Assembly: GCA_964016875.1 (NCBI GenBank)
Contig: OZ024728.1
Coordinates: forward strand, 24,675,328-24,739,327
Reading direction: 5' to 3'
From: Fallopia convolvulus
Taxonomy: Eukaryota > Streptophyta > Magnoliopsida > Caryophyllales > Polygonaceae
Length of the DNA: 64,000 nucleotides
Positions 51,384 through 62,225 of this stretch are shown one piece after another (position 1 is the first letter of the stretch; each line of letters begins with the position of its first letter). The notes below the pieces were generated by a model. That model was not told where the DNA came from, searched no databases, and was given only the letters and a program-made list of their open reading frames with translations. The translations under genes and the position numbers were made by a program.

Positions 51384-53822
51384 CTAGCTACTCCCAACCT
51401 CTGAGTCGTCGCATTCTAGCAAGAGTTGTGCCACTGATTCCATTGTGGGTCTCCTGTTTCTATCTTCATCTAAGCAAGAAAGCCCATTTATTATCATAGT
51501 AGCAGCTTGCCTCCTGTTGAATTTCCCCTCCAATCTAGGATCCACAAAGTCCTCTACCCATGACAAGTCCTTGTCATGATCCACTTGCATTCTTCTCGCT
51601 TTTGCCATCCTCTCAAGCCTCACGAGCTCTGATTCTTGATCCTCCACCAAATAGGACAGCCTAATCCCTTTCACGAGCTCTAAGATGACGACTCCGTAGC
51701 TATACACATCAACCTTGGCTGTAATGGGAAGGTTAATTGCCCACTCTGGAGCCATATACCCTTTTGTCCCCCGGATTTTGGTGACTTGCGATGATCCTCC
51801 TACAGGACCGCCTCTTTGGGACAGCTTTGCAAGGCCAAAGTCGGCAATCTTTGGGTCAAAATCCATGTCTAAGAGTATGTTTTCAGGCTTCACATCACAG
51901 TGGATAATCCACTCAAGGCACTCGTGGTGAAGGTAGGCTAGTCCTCTAGCTAACCCAGTTGCCACCTTAAACCTCTCCTTCCAACCGAGTAGGCATTTAT
52001 TGGAGAACAAGTGCTTGTCTAAGGACCCGTTTTCAATGTACTCGTAAACCAACAACCTGTGTTTCTTTTCTGAGCAGAATCCCCACATCCTCACTAAATT
52101 CATGTGGTTGATCTTCCCAATCGTACTCACTTCCGCCCAGAATTCCTCTTCTCCGAGCACCTCTCCCAATCTCTTCACAGCCACCACTCTACCATCTTCC
52201 AAGCGTCCTTTATAAACAGTTCCAAAGCCTCCTTTTCCAAGAATCTCCTTGAATTGATTTGTTGCCCTCTTGAGTTCTCCGTAATTAAAGCTCCTAAATT
52301 GGCTTGAAAGGGCACGATACCCATCCTCCAATGAACTTGGTATGCCATGCTTCCCAAACAGAACGAACCACCCACAAGCTAATATAAGGATTTCAATTAC
52401 TCCCAATGCTGAAGCAAATGAGTACAGATAAGCCCATCTGGTGTGCTGACTGGGAGTGTCAAAAGAAGCCGATTCCAACATCACTGTTTCCACACTTTGA
52501 TTACCCCCTCTACATTTATCATCACTTAAATTGAGCATAGTTGGTCGGAACGATGAGCCAAAGCTTGAATTCTTAGGAAGCCTGATGTAGGCGCTGCCTG
52601 GGAAATCCGGAGAGGAATATCCATTAAACAAAGCGCTCTTTGTGAAACAATAGGCTTCACCAGTTTCCCTGTAGCTGAAGGCGAGACATCGACAATCCCC
52701 CGAGCATAGATGCTTGCACTCCTCAAAGTTGCTAACTCCTAGGGTGTAGTTAAGATCGAAACCATAGTAGTCCGTGTTCTTCATCTCCACAAATAGAGAA
52801 TCAGAGCAGCTTTTCTTGAACTTAGGCTTGCAGCCTTGGCTCCAATCAGTCGAGTTCGTCTGCTCGTAACCCGGAGGGCAAGAGCAACCATGTTGAGGCC
52901 GGTAAATGCAGATCCCGTTCACACCACATAGACCATGAACTAGACATTGAGCACCAACAGCCTCATAAGTCACAGCCCAAGACCCAGATGAGTTGTTCAA
53001 GCTATAGATCCTCAAATTCCCGTCATAATCCATCTTCAGCATCCTCTTTATTCCAGGAGTACCCACATCAGAAGCACTGACTTGGAATTGGTCGCTGGAG
53101 GAAACCAGACCATGATCATCAAGAACAACAACTCTGCTACTATTGTAGGTTGTTCTACCGTGTTGAAACGGTGTCTGATCGAGAGGGTAAGGCCAATAAA
53201 TACTGGTTATCTGAGGCCCATTGTATATCAATCTCAACACATTATCATTATCAAAGAACAAACTGAAGTATCCGGATCCATAATTCCCCTCGCTTAACCC
53301 GGAAACCAGCCTCGTGCTCTTCGTTAAGAGTTGGCCGGGCAGCAAAGTGTCTGTAGGGAGATCGAAACTTTGCCAGACAATCTTCCCGGCGGGGCTTCGT
53401 ATTACGAGGTTGCCTGAGTTGAGAAGCTCCAGCCTGTCAACCGCAGCAGAAGTGGTGTTGCTCTGCCAGGCGACAAAGCCATCGATATCGGACAAGACGA
53501 GGGTGCCGTCTCTGTCGAGAGTTAGCCGGGAGCCATGGCCGTTAATGGGCTTGTCGCGGTTGGCCATCCAAACGACGCCGTTTGGGTTGGGGGATGCGGT
53601 GAACCAGATTGCAAGCCAGTAGGCGTTGGAGGAGAGGCTGCCACCGCCATAGAAGCCGAAGGTGAAGGTGTTGTCAGGGGAGGTGAGGTAATCCTCTGCA
53701 GCGCGCTCCACGGTGAGGTGGGTGCCTCTGGAGAGGTAGTTTGTGGGTTTGGAGGCTGAAGATGAAAGCAGAAGGAAGAAGAAGAAGAAGTAGAGGGTGA
53801 AATCTGTAGGAGTAGCAGACAT
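51384..53822 (-). CDS. G-type lectin S-receptor-like Ser/Thr kinase (ZmPK1-like), 812 aa
   Basis: This is a single intact exon with ATG at 53822. It has a signal peptide (about 1-24), a bulb-type lectin domain (about 30-160, with WMANRDKP and LLNSGNLV), an S-locus glycoprotein region (about 205-320), an EGF-like Cys cluster (293-331), a PAN/apple domain (about 338-415), a transmembrane helix (about 463-489) and a kinase (about 527-804). Kinase motifs are GKGGFGTVYKG (529-539), VAVK (K550), HCDVKPENIL (D643), DFG (661-663) and APEWA (691-695). The residue before the catalytic Asp is Cys, not Arg, so it is a non-RD kinase, a type common in immune receptors. Length and order match the ZmPK1 group. 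It would sit in the plasma membrane; the ligand is unknown. Confidence 0.96.
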   Translation of the reverse strand: MSATPTDFTLYFFFFFLLLSSSASKPTNYLSRGTHLTVERAAEDYLTSPDNTFTFGFYGGGSLSSNAYWLAIWFTASPNPNGVVWMANRDKPINGHGSRLTLDRDGTLVLSDIDGFVAWQSNTTSAAVDRLELLNSGNLVIRSPAGKIVWQSFDLPTDTLLPGQLLTKSTRLVSGLSEGNYGSGYFSLFFDNDNVLRLIYNGPQITSIYWPYPLDQTPFQHGRTTYNSSRVVVLDDHGLVSSSDQFQVSASDVGTPGIKRMLKMDYDGNLRIYSLNNSSGSWAVTYEAVGAQCLVHGLCGVNGICIYRPQHGCSCPPGYEQTNSTDWSQGCKPKFKKSCSDSLFVEMKNTDYYGFDLNYTLGVSNFEECKHLCSGDCRCLAFSYRETGEAYCFTKSALFNGYSSPDFPGSAYIRLPKNSSFGSSFRPTMLNLSDDKCRGGNQSVETVMLESASFDTPSQHTRWAYLYSFASALGVIEILILACGWFVLFGKHGIPSSLEDGYRALSSQFRSFNYGELKRATNQFKEILGKGGFGTVYKGRLEDGRVVAVKRLGEVLGEEEFWAEVSTIGKINHMNLVRMWGFCSEKKHRLLVYEYIENGSLDKHLFSNKCLLGWKERFKVATGLARGLAYLHHECLEWIIHCDVKPENILLDMDFDPKIADFGLAKLSQRGGPVGGSSQVTKIRGTKGYMAPEWAINLPITAKVDVYSYGVVILELVKGIRLSYLVEDQESELVRLERMAKARRMQVDHDKDLSWVEDFVDPRLEGKFNRRQAATMIINGLSCLDEDRNRRPTMESVAQLLLECDDSEVGSS

Positions 53823-55032
53823 TGCTGTCTGAGATTGGAGAAGAAAGAGGAGGGGGGCTTATTGAAGGTTGAGGTCGATGAGCTGCTCTATTGAAATGGA
53901 GGATCCAGTCCAGATATGGTTAGTACTACAAAGTTGACCAAACATAATACCCGCGTGATTGAAATTAAAGGATTTCTGGCCGAAAAGAGAGAAATGATCG
54001 AACGATTGCGTTGAAATTTCATGGCAATTATTTGGCGACGGGAGCTTCACGTGAGATTTCGGAGTATAAACCCTCTCCACTTGGCTGACACTGTAATTAT
54101 TACGAAGGTGATTGATTGATAGTCAGTTCTGGAGGCTTTCTGTTAAGCGTTGACATTTGATATTGCATTATTGATACGTAAACTACTTATTGTAATACCT
54201 CTTGCCACGTACATCATCCAAAATTTGCCAACTCACATCTATGCGCACGAGTGTCTACAATGGCAGCCTCTACCACTCACCATCCCTTTCTCGCACTTTT
54301 CTAAAATGCGAGCACAAGTATCGAACCGCTTTTATTCTGTTATGATGAATTTAAATTGATTTGTCCATGATTTTTACTGTTTTGATGGGATTTAGGATTT
54401 TAATGTGTGTTTGTGTTCTTTTCTAATTGAATTGGGCGTTTAAGAATCATATATTAAAAATTTGATTATTAGGGTTCTTGTTCCTTGTTCAAATTGGGCA
54501 TACAAAACAACTGATTTTGGAGGAAAGGATCAAAACGGAAAAATATTGCAAATCGAGGAAGAGATGCTTCAAATTAGGGGTCCTTGTAATGAATTGGACC
54601 AAAACAACAAACATTCCTAGTAACCACCACCCCATTTTTACTGCATACATTGATTACATTCCTTATAATTTTCCTTCTGTTCTTCTTTAATTGTACTCTG
54701 TTGTAAACACATTCCCAGTAGCCCGGTTCTTGTTCCTACTTCCCAAGAGCCCACTCTAGGAATTGGAGATTGTTGTTCAATAAAATTTAGCCTTCTTCTA
54801 TCAACCGATATATACACAAATTCCATTCTTCATCTTTATTATATCCTAAATATAGATTTACTGTATCAGAGGTTGTCGAAGGTCATGTTAGGAGGTGGTG
54901 TTGGATTGCAATTGGAAGGCAAAGAAGTACTTTTTTTTGGTAGAAGGAAGGCAAAGAAGTACTAAGAACTAAGAAGAAACGTATGTAGTAAAAATGGGAA
55001 ATTTTTTGAAGGAAAACAATATAAAAAATTAA
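53823..55032. other. Upstream region of the receptor kinase
   Basis: The part next to the ATG would hold the 5' UTR and promoter; no clear TATA box is assigned. ORFs at 54150-54826 show no domain and no element ends were seen. Confidence 0.35.
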
Positions 55033-55212
55033 CGGTCTTTCTAACCTATGTCGAGCATAGGATAAACATACTGATTTTGGAAACTAAAACCGCAAAAGGA
55101 AATGTCTAAACCATCAACAAAAAAAGATTTAATTCACTAAATAAATAAAAATAACAAATATTTCCAAAACAAGATGCTTAACCTATGTGCCCTAAGGGCA
55201 TAGGTAAGAAAA
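55033..55212. mobile_element. MITE-like element with palindromic ends, copy 2
   Basis: The left end TCTAACCTATGTCGAGCATAGG and the right end TTAACCTATGTGCCCTAAGG, continuing GCATAGGTAAG, are each near-palindromes. They are related to the ends of the element at 47352. The interior keeps TTTTGGAAACTAAAACC. Small size and paired ends suggest a MITE. No target duplication was fixed. Confidence 0.55.
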
Positions 55213-55229
55213 TCCGAAAAACTAAACCT

Positions 55230-55595
55230 TTTAGGCTATGTTTGTTAAGTCAACAAAAAAACTAGTTAGAGTCACAAAACTAGCTGTAAAAGTAGTTGAA
55301 GTTTTAAAAATATATATAAACATTGTTTGGTAATGTTCAACTAGTTTATTGTAGTAATTAATAATTTAAAATTTTATTTTATTATAGAGCTATTCTTATT
55401 TAGAAAATAATTATTTTTTTAATTCAAAAAACTACTAAAAACTAATGCAAAAGCTTTAAAAAGTAGCTTTGTCAAAAAACTAGTTTTACAACTAGTTGCT
55501 AGTTTTTATGTATCAAACAAACAACGTTTATACGAGTTTTTGCAACTAGTTGGAAAACTCCAACTAGTTTTTGGTACCAAACAAACACACCCTTA
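55230..55595. mobile_element. MITE-like element rich in AACTAGTT
   Basis: The left TATGTTTGTTAAGTCAACAA continues to AACTAGTTAGAG, and the right end inverted gives GTGTGTTTGTTTGGTACC then AAAAACTAGTTGGAG. AACTAGTT-type words recur inside. A hAT-like MITE is possible, but no clean 8-bp duplication is seen. Confidence 0.5.
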
Positions 55596-56000
55596 ACCTC
55601 CATTTAATAGCATTGCCAACTAAATAAGTAGGCATAGTATCTAAAACATTACTGTATAAAATTCGAAAGCCAAACAGATCTTGGTTATAGAAGCCTAAAA
55701 TATAACATGCGTTTTTAATCAATAGCTTCAAATTCAATACATACATAATTATTCTAAACTTGAATTTAATAACACTTATTTAAATACATAATTATTAGAG
55801 TTCTAGTTATATATTAATTTGTCATTTTTATGTATATATTTTTATATTTTATATTTTTATTTATTTTGCATTTAGTACAAAATGAAAGCAAAACTAATAT
55901 TTTTACAAAAAATTGTGTCATGTGTCTTAATCTAAAATCACCATTTGCCCACTACTCTCCTCATTCTCTTAACAATTTTAAAATCTAAATAATATAATGT
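55596..56000. other. AT-rich spacer
   Basis: Nothing recognised between the MITE and the 9-bp repeat at 56001. Confidence 0.35.
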
Positions 56001-56009
56001 TAAAAGAAA

Positions 56010-57037
56010 GAGGTATTTGGGTTTGTGTACCCTTTTCATAGTGAGATTAACTAAATGTACCCCCATCTAATTTTATTAATTAAATGATCCCCTAGTAGTT
56101 TATAAGACTGATAATTTACCCCTTATAAATCTATTCTCACACGTTCTCTCTATTATCAAACTATAAATTCTCAACAGAGACAAAATTCCATGACTTAAAT
56201 CTTCCGATTTACTCCAATTTAATCAAGGAAACAGATCCACATAATCCACCTTCTAAATAGACATGAACCATGTGTCTAATCTAGCTCTATTTGAGGCATA
56301 TCGCTTTACAAGAATTGTTCATCTTAATCAGTAATCAATAAGTTGTAACCCACTATATGTACTTATAGTTCCATGACATTTGGGCTCGTCTAAAAAAATA
56401 GGCTAAAAAGTTTTGGGTTGTATTTATATTGTATGTGTCTAATACTCTAATAAGTATCTCTTGTATGTGTCTTGTACATGTCTTGTACGTGTCTTGTAGG
56501 TGTCTTGTATGTGTGTTGTAGGTGTCTTGTATGTCTCTTGTAAGTGTCTTGTACGTGTATTGTATGTGTCTTGTACATGTCTTATAGGTGACTTGTACGT
56601 GTATTGTTGACTTGTAGGTGTCTTGCATGTCTCTTGTAAGTGTCTTGTACGTGTATTATATATTTGTATGTTTCTTGTACATATTTATTTTTAGGTGTCT
56701 TGTACTTGTATTTGTATGTGTCTTTTATTAGTATCTTGTATATTATATATGTTGGTTCCATCAAATATCTCTCAAGCAATCCAATTTATACGTGAGGTGA
56801 TAATAATGACTCAATTTGACATAGAATTTGAAGGCAATACAGATCGAGAAGAGTGGACTGAAGTTTTGCCGGGTGACTTAGGCTTAGTATCATTAAATCT
56901 CTTTTAAAATAAAAGGGTACTAATTAAGGATAGTTTAGTCTTTTTAAAATTATAGGGTACACTTACTTAAAAAGTTATTAATGGGATATAGTTAACTATC
57001 AAAACATTAAAAAGGGTATCATTCCTCCAATTTTATC
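56010..57037. mobile_element. Candidate MULE-like TIR element (1028 bp) with a minisatellite
   Basis: TAAAAGAAA occurs at 56001-56009 and 57038-57046. Just inside, the left end has GTACCCTTTTCATAGTGAGA, continuing TTAACTAAATGTACCCCC. The inverse of the right end has GATACCCTTTTTAATG and then GATAGTTAACTATATCCC. The inverted ends are degenerate, and an AT-rich 9-mer can match by chance, so this is a candidate only. Confidence 0.45.
56440..56750. repeat. 11-bp minisatellite (TGTCTTGTAYG)
   Basis: About 25 variants of TGTCTTGTACG (TACAT, TAGG, TATG, TAAG) follow one another with an 11-bp period that loosens to the right. Because 11 is not a multiple of three, all frames of the minus strand read the same 11-residue pattern (DTYKTCTRHIQ). 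This is a by-product, not a gene. Confidence 0.9.
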
Positions 57038-57389
57038 TAAAAGAAAATCAGTCTATTTGTAAAAAAATTGTGCTATGGGTCTCTCATTTGAATAAGCACG
57101 TATCTCACTACATGGAAATTTCGCTCATTAATTCTCAAGTTAAGGCAACTTCATATGATATCCAACGAGTTTTGAAATTTCGTGTGCTTTAAAAAAAAAA
57201 TTCTCATACCCTAATTGTTAACCTCAAAGGTTAAACTTCATTAAAAAAAAAATACCTTCACGACTTTCTACTGACTCCACCTTCTCTTCTCAATATTTTC
57301 TCTTATCCGATATAAGCGTTCTTCTTTTCTCTCCGGTTAAAGGTCTGACGGAGAACGGTTTAGCGGATAGAAAGACCATCTTACTTGAG

Positions 57390-57600
57390 GGGGAATATTA
57401 AGGATTAAAATCATATCCCTATTATTACCTTTATATGTATATCTTTTCCTTATTTGCCTCTAGGTAAATCTCATTACCTCTACTGTTTTTTGAAGATATC
57501 TAACATATCCATATCATTTGGCAGAGACGTTGAAATGTAATTCAACTTTTATATGTTTGTATATACTCTCTTTCTCATTAAGCAATACACTAACATAATT
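57390..57600 (+). mobile_element. Probable copia-type LTR relic
   Basis: The purine tract CTTGAGGGGGAATA is followed by TTAAGGATTAAAATCATATC and an AT-rich body ending near GCAATACACTAACA, the layout at the 3' end of a copia element. No pol sequence precedes it. Boundaries are approximate. Confidence 0.35.
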
Positions 57601-58013
57601 GCACCTTGCTCTCCTTTTCAACTCTATTCAAATAGGCAAACAAAATAGGGTTACAAACAACCATTCGTGTTCACTTTCACCTATCATCTTACTTACCACC
57701 TCACCTACCACCTTACATACCACATTACCTAATACCTCTTTATTACTTTCTTATAATAATAAAAATTTAGAATATTTAAAATAAATACATAAATCTCGCA
57801 CACTTATTAGAGATTTGGACGCAAACGAGATTGAACATGAGTTTCGAGAGTGATGACACAAGCTTGAAAAAGAATTTTAATTGACTTCGGGATGGATCAC
57901 ATCAAATAGGGAACGAGGTAGATGGTGGTGGAGGAGCCATATATGAAGAGGAAGAATATAAAGAAAAAAAAAGGTAAAAACGAGTTTAGTGTGAGATCAC
58001 ACATTTTATTCTC
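57601..58013. other. Spacer left of LINE-B
   Basis: Repeated ACTTACCACCTCACCTACCA words near 57690-57730; no gene seen. The LINE-B target duplication partner would lie right of the window. Confidence 0.35.
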
Positions 58014-58057
58014 TTTTTTTTTTTTTTGGTCGGAAAGAGGGCTACTGCCCTAGGCTT

Positions 58058-61000
58058 TTATTTTCTTAAATCATCAGATATTAAAGGTACAATAGATAGA
58101 GGTAGATCCTCTAAAATATTAAGACTACAATCTGAATTGAAAGACAACTTAGCTAGTGCATCGGCAACTTTATTGCAATTCCTCTGAATATGTTGAACTA
58201 CCACCCTCCAAGTAGGGCATTGGATGAGGGAGCGGCAGTGGACCACCAGGGCAAAGTCCGGGTGGGTTGTCGGAAGCGTCCCGGTGAGGAGCTTGACCGC
58301 TGAGATAGAGTCCGTTTCAACAACAAGGGAGTGAGCATTCTTTTGCTGGGCTATGAGGAGCGCTCTGTGAATGGCTAGGAGTTCTGCACGTAGAGCTGAA
58401 CAGTTTCCCAATTTTTCAGTGAATACCAGAATCACATTACCCTCCGAGTTTCGAAGGGCGCCACCTCCACCAGCTGCACCAGGATTTCCCTTGGATGATC
58501 CATCAGTGTTGAATTTTAGCCAATTGTGGTTTGGTGGGCACCACTTTCCTTCCGAATTCCTGGACCAGCTTCCTTGTTTATTTAGTCTTGATTTTTGCTC
58601 GTTCTCTGCCTTTCTATATGCTATGGCGACATTGCAGGCCGTTTGGATCACTCTTATGGGGTTATCAGCTTCATTATTAAACACAAGGCTATTTCTTTGC
58701 CTCCAAATATACCAGGTCATGAAACTGAACATCGTACTCCACTGATCATGAGATTTCAGGTTCATATTCAGCCACGGTTTCATATCCAGTGCAAAGAAGC
58801 TATCTTCATTGGCTTTCCCTCCTAGTTTCCGCCATAATTGTTGAACAACAGGGCAATCTCGAAGCATATCGACGGCCGTCTCGTATTGTTGACATCTTGG
58901 ACATGCTTTTGAGTATGTTAGATGGCGCCGAAATCTAACTGAATTGCAGAGAATGCTATCGCACGCCGCTAGATGCAAGAAATTACGCACACGCTGTTGT
59001 GTAGGCGCCTTCCAAATCAGGTTCCAATTGAACTCATCCCTTTGAACTGTTGGCCTGAGCAAAGACATGGCAGAGCTAGTGGAGAACAGCCCCGAAGGAG
59101 TCTCTGCCCAATAAACTCTGTCTTCCTGCACTGTACTGTCGGTAAAGATCCGTTGAGATTGAAGCAAACATAACACACTGCTAGGTAAATAAGGCTGAAT
59201 GTGGGGCCAGTCCCACCCGTTTCCATTCCAAAGCTCGGCGACCGTAGCTCCCAGGTATTCTTCCGAAATCGGATTTGTTGCCAAATCCTCCAGTGGTTTC
59301 TCACAGAGCCATCTATGGGTCCAAAAGAAAGTGCGCTGCCCATTTCCAATTGCTATCCGAGTTCCCCGATGGAGAATGTCAGCCCCATGCTCAATGCCTC
59401 TCCATATGTAGGAAGCCGCTGGTTTCTTAGCAATCATGTCAATATCATGTCTGTTATCGCAGTATTTGCCTCTTAGGATTCTCGCCCAAAGTGCCTCAGG
59501 ATTTGTCATGAGTCTCCAACCTAGCTTAGCCAGCGTCGCCGTGTTTGTGTTTCGGATTTCACGAATTCCTAAACCCCCTTCTTGAACTGGTTGGGTGACT
59601 CTCTCCCAAGATAGGAGGTGGATCTTCTTGTTTGTAGATGTCGAGCCCCAGACAAACTGACGAACTGATTTCTCAATCTCGTTGCAAACTCCTCTCGGGA
59701 TCTTCATTGATTGCATAACATAAAGTGGGAGGCTTGTGAGGACAGATTTGGCAAGCGTCACTCGGCCTGCAAACGAGAGTGTTTTTGCTTGCCATCCTCT
59801 TAGCCTTGAAGCAATCTTGTCTAGCATGAAATTGAATTGGGCGTTTGACACTTTCCCTCCAATCATCGGCACCCCAAGATATTTACCAAAGTCATTGCAT
59901 CTGCTCATCTCCAATTTCAAGCAAATCTGCTCAGCAATCTGGGAATGGACCGCAGGGCCAAAGTAAATCGAGCTTTTTGCATAGTTAACTTTTTCGCCTG
60001 AAGCTCTGCAAAAGTTCTCCAGACAAATTTTGATGATATCAGCCTGATCAACAGTAGCTTCAGCAAAGATCAGCAAGTCGTCCGCAAAAAAGAGGTGAGA
60101 CAGATTCACACCTCCTACATTTATCGGCTTCCAAACTCCAGCATCAACTGCCCCTTGGATGAGCTGGGATAAGCGTTCCATGCATAGCACAAACAAATAC
60201 GGCGAAAGTGGGTCCCCTTGTCGAACTCCTCTCGTTGCTCGAAATCCATCTCTAGCTTCGCCGTTCCATAGCAGTTTCGTTTCTCCCATTGACTGACAAT
60301 TCATGATTGTTTGAACAAGTCTTCCGGGCAGATTCGCTTGAACTAAAGTATCTTAAAGAAAATCCCATCGTATCCTATCATAAGCTTTTTCGAGGTCGAT
60401 TTTAGCGATCATCCACCTTTTGGCGCCTGCTCTCGATCTCATAGTATGGAGAATTTCTTGGACAATAACAATGTTGTCCATTATTTGCCTTCCTGGAATG
60501 AAGCTCGATTGTGTCGGCGCAATTAAGTTTGGAAGCAGAGGTTTGAGGCGATTGACAATCACTTTAGTAGCAAGTTTGAAGGTGACGTTCAGAAGTGCAA
60601 TGGGCCGGAATTGGTTGATGGTTTCTGGGCTGTCGACCTTTGCAATCGGAAACAGAAGTGCATCACACAAGTCTGGCGGAAACACTCCTCTGTTCAGCAA
60701 ATCTCCAACAGTTTCAGTAACTTTCTGGGCCACGCAGTACCAATTTTTTTGGAAGAATGTTGCCGGGTATCCGTCTGGGCCAGGCGACTTCATCGGTCCC
60801 ATGGATTTAAGGGCAATCAGGATCTCGTCTTGCGTAACTTCTTTTAGCAAACTGGTTTGATCATCATCTGAAATCGGTGGAAAAGCGGCGAATCGCACAG
60901 TATTCAAATTCACTGGAGGTTCATTGCTGCAAGAGTAGAGTTTAGAGAAGTGGTCAAGCGCCATCTTTCTAAGACAGTCCGGATTTGTGACCCATTCCCC

Positions 61001-62134
61001 TGTTTCATTCTTTAATGCGTTCACTCTGTTTGCTTTCCTCCTCACAATGGTAGCAAGGTGATAAAATCTTGTGTTTCTATCGCCATCCACCAGAAAATTT
61101 GCTCGAGACTTTTGCATCCATAAGAGTTGTTCCTGTTCTAGCACTTCCGTCAATTCTTTGATCAATTTCTGTTCCAATTTTAGGAGCCCAACATGTGCAT
61201 TGTTATCAAGACTCTTTCGTACTCCCTCAAGTCTTCCCCAGAGAATCCGTTTCCTTTTGAAGATATTTCCAAACACGTCTCGGTTCCATTTCCGGAGGCT
61301 GATTGTCAGGTGGTTCAGGGTTTCATTCAGTTTTCCAGGGAAGTTCCAGCTCTCTTCAAGGAAGGGTTTAAAATTTTCATGGAGTAGCCAAGAAGCATTA
61401 AATCGGAATGGCCTTTCCCTGCTCTGGTCAGTATTGGTGCCCTTAAGTCTGATTAAAATTGGAAGGTGATCCGAATGCGGAGCAGACAGATGGTGTACCG
61501 ATGCTTCCGGGAACAATAATCTCCAAGTGTCATTGCATAGAGCACGATCCAGACGGGCTGCGTAGCGCGAGCTTCGCCAGGTATATTTTGGACCCGTATA
61601 CCCAATATCAATCAAGTTGCTATTATCAATCCAATCTCGGAAAGCTATAGTGGAGTTTCTGGTTCTTCTAGATGAGCTATTTCTTTCCGCATCAGTAGCT
61701 GTTGCATTGAAATCACCCGCCAACATCCATGGTTGGTTGTTAGCAATAGCAAAATCCTCTAATTCTCTCCACAACTGTGATCTTGTCGAATCATCCGGAC
61801 TGGCGTACACCGCTGAGAATATCCAATGCTCCTCTTCTCTTCTTTTGATTTCAACCGAAATATGCTGCGGCTGCAGGTTTATTGGTGTTACAAGCACCTC
61901 CGACGTTCTCCACAGCAGCCAGATTCCGCCTGCGAAGCCCACTGAATCAACTCGTAAACTTCCATCAAAACCAATGAGTCTGCAGACCTCATTTGCTCTG
62001 TCTCCGCTGATGTGTGTTTCCACAAGTGCTACCACTCGAGGATCATACAAGCGTACTAACTCACGAATTGAGGAGAGAAAATTCGAGCCTCCTGCCCCTC
62101 TAGTATTCCAAACCAGAATATTGAGTTCTATCAT
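58058..62134 (-). pseudogene. LINE-B ORF2 (EN-RT-zf-RVT-RNase H) with one in-frame stop
   Basis: The likely start is ATG at 62134 (MIELNILVWNTRGAGG); the frame is open upstream to 62350, overlapping ORF1. Endonuclease: VALVETHI (E), AGDFNATATD (D, N), APHSDHLPIL (D, H). RT: SPGPDGYPATFF, FRPIALLNV, IDLEKAYDRIRWDF (D), GVRQGDPLSPYLF, LFFADDLLIFAEA (DD). zf-RVT: CPRCQQYETAVDMLRDCP. RNase H: FNTDGSSKGNPG, LRAELLAIHRAL, VETDSISAVKLL, NKVADALAKL, all four acidic residues present. The only break is TAA at 60353-60355 (WDFL stop DTL), inside the RT domain. Otherwise about 1360 codons are open. Confidence 0.93.
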
Positions 62135-62225
62135 GGAGAAAATATTAGTAAAAGGATCCCCATTGATCACACTTAACGGTCTTCTGCGTACAGCATCAAC
62201 AGCTTCTACAAAGCGGCTGTAGGCA

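Noticed and set aside
56353..56779. Repeat protein with DTYKTCTRHIQ units
   Set aside because: An 11-bp minisatellite reads the same 11 residues in every frame; no start context or domain.
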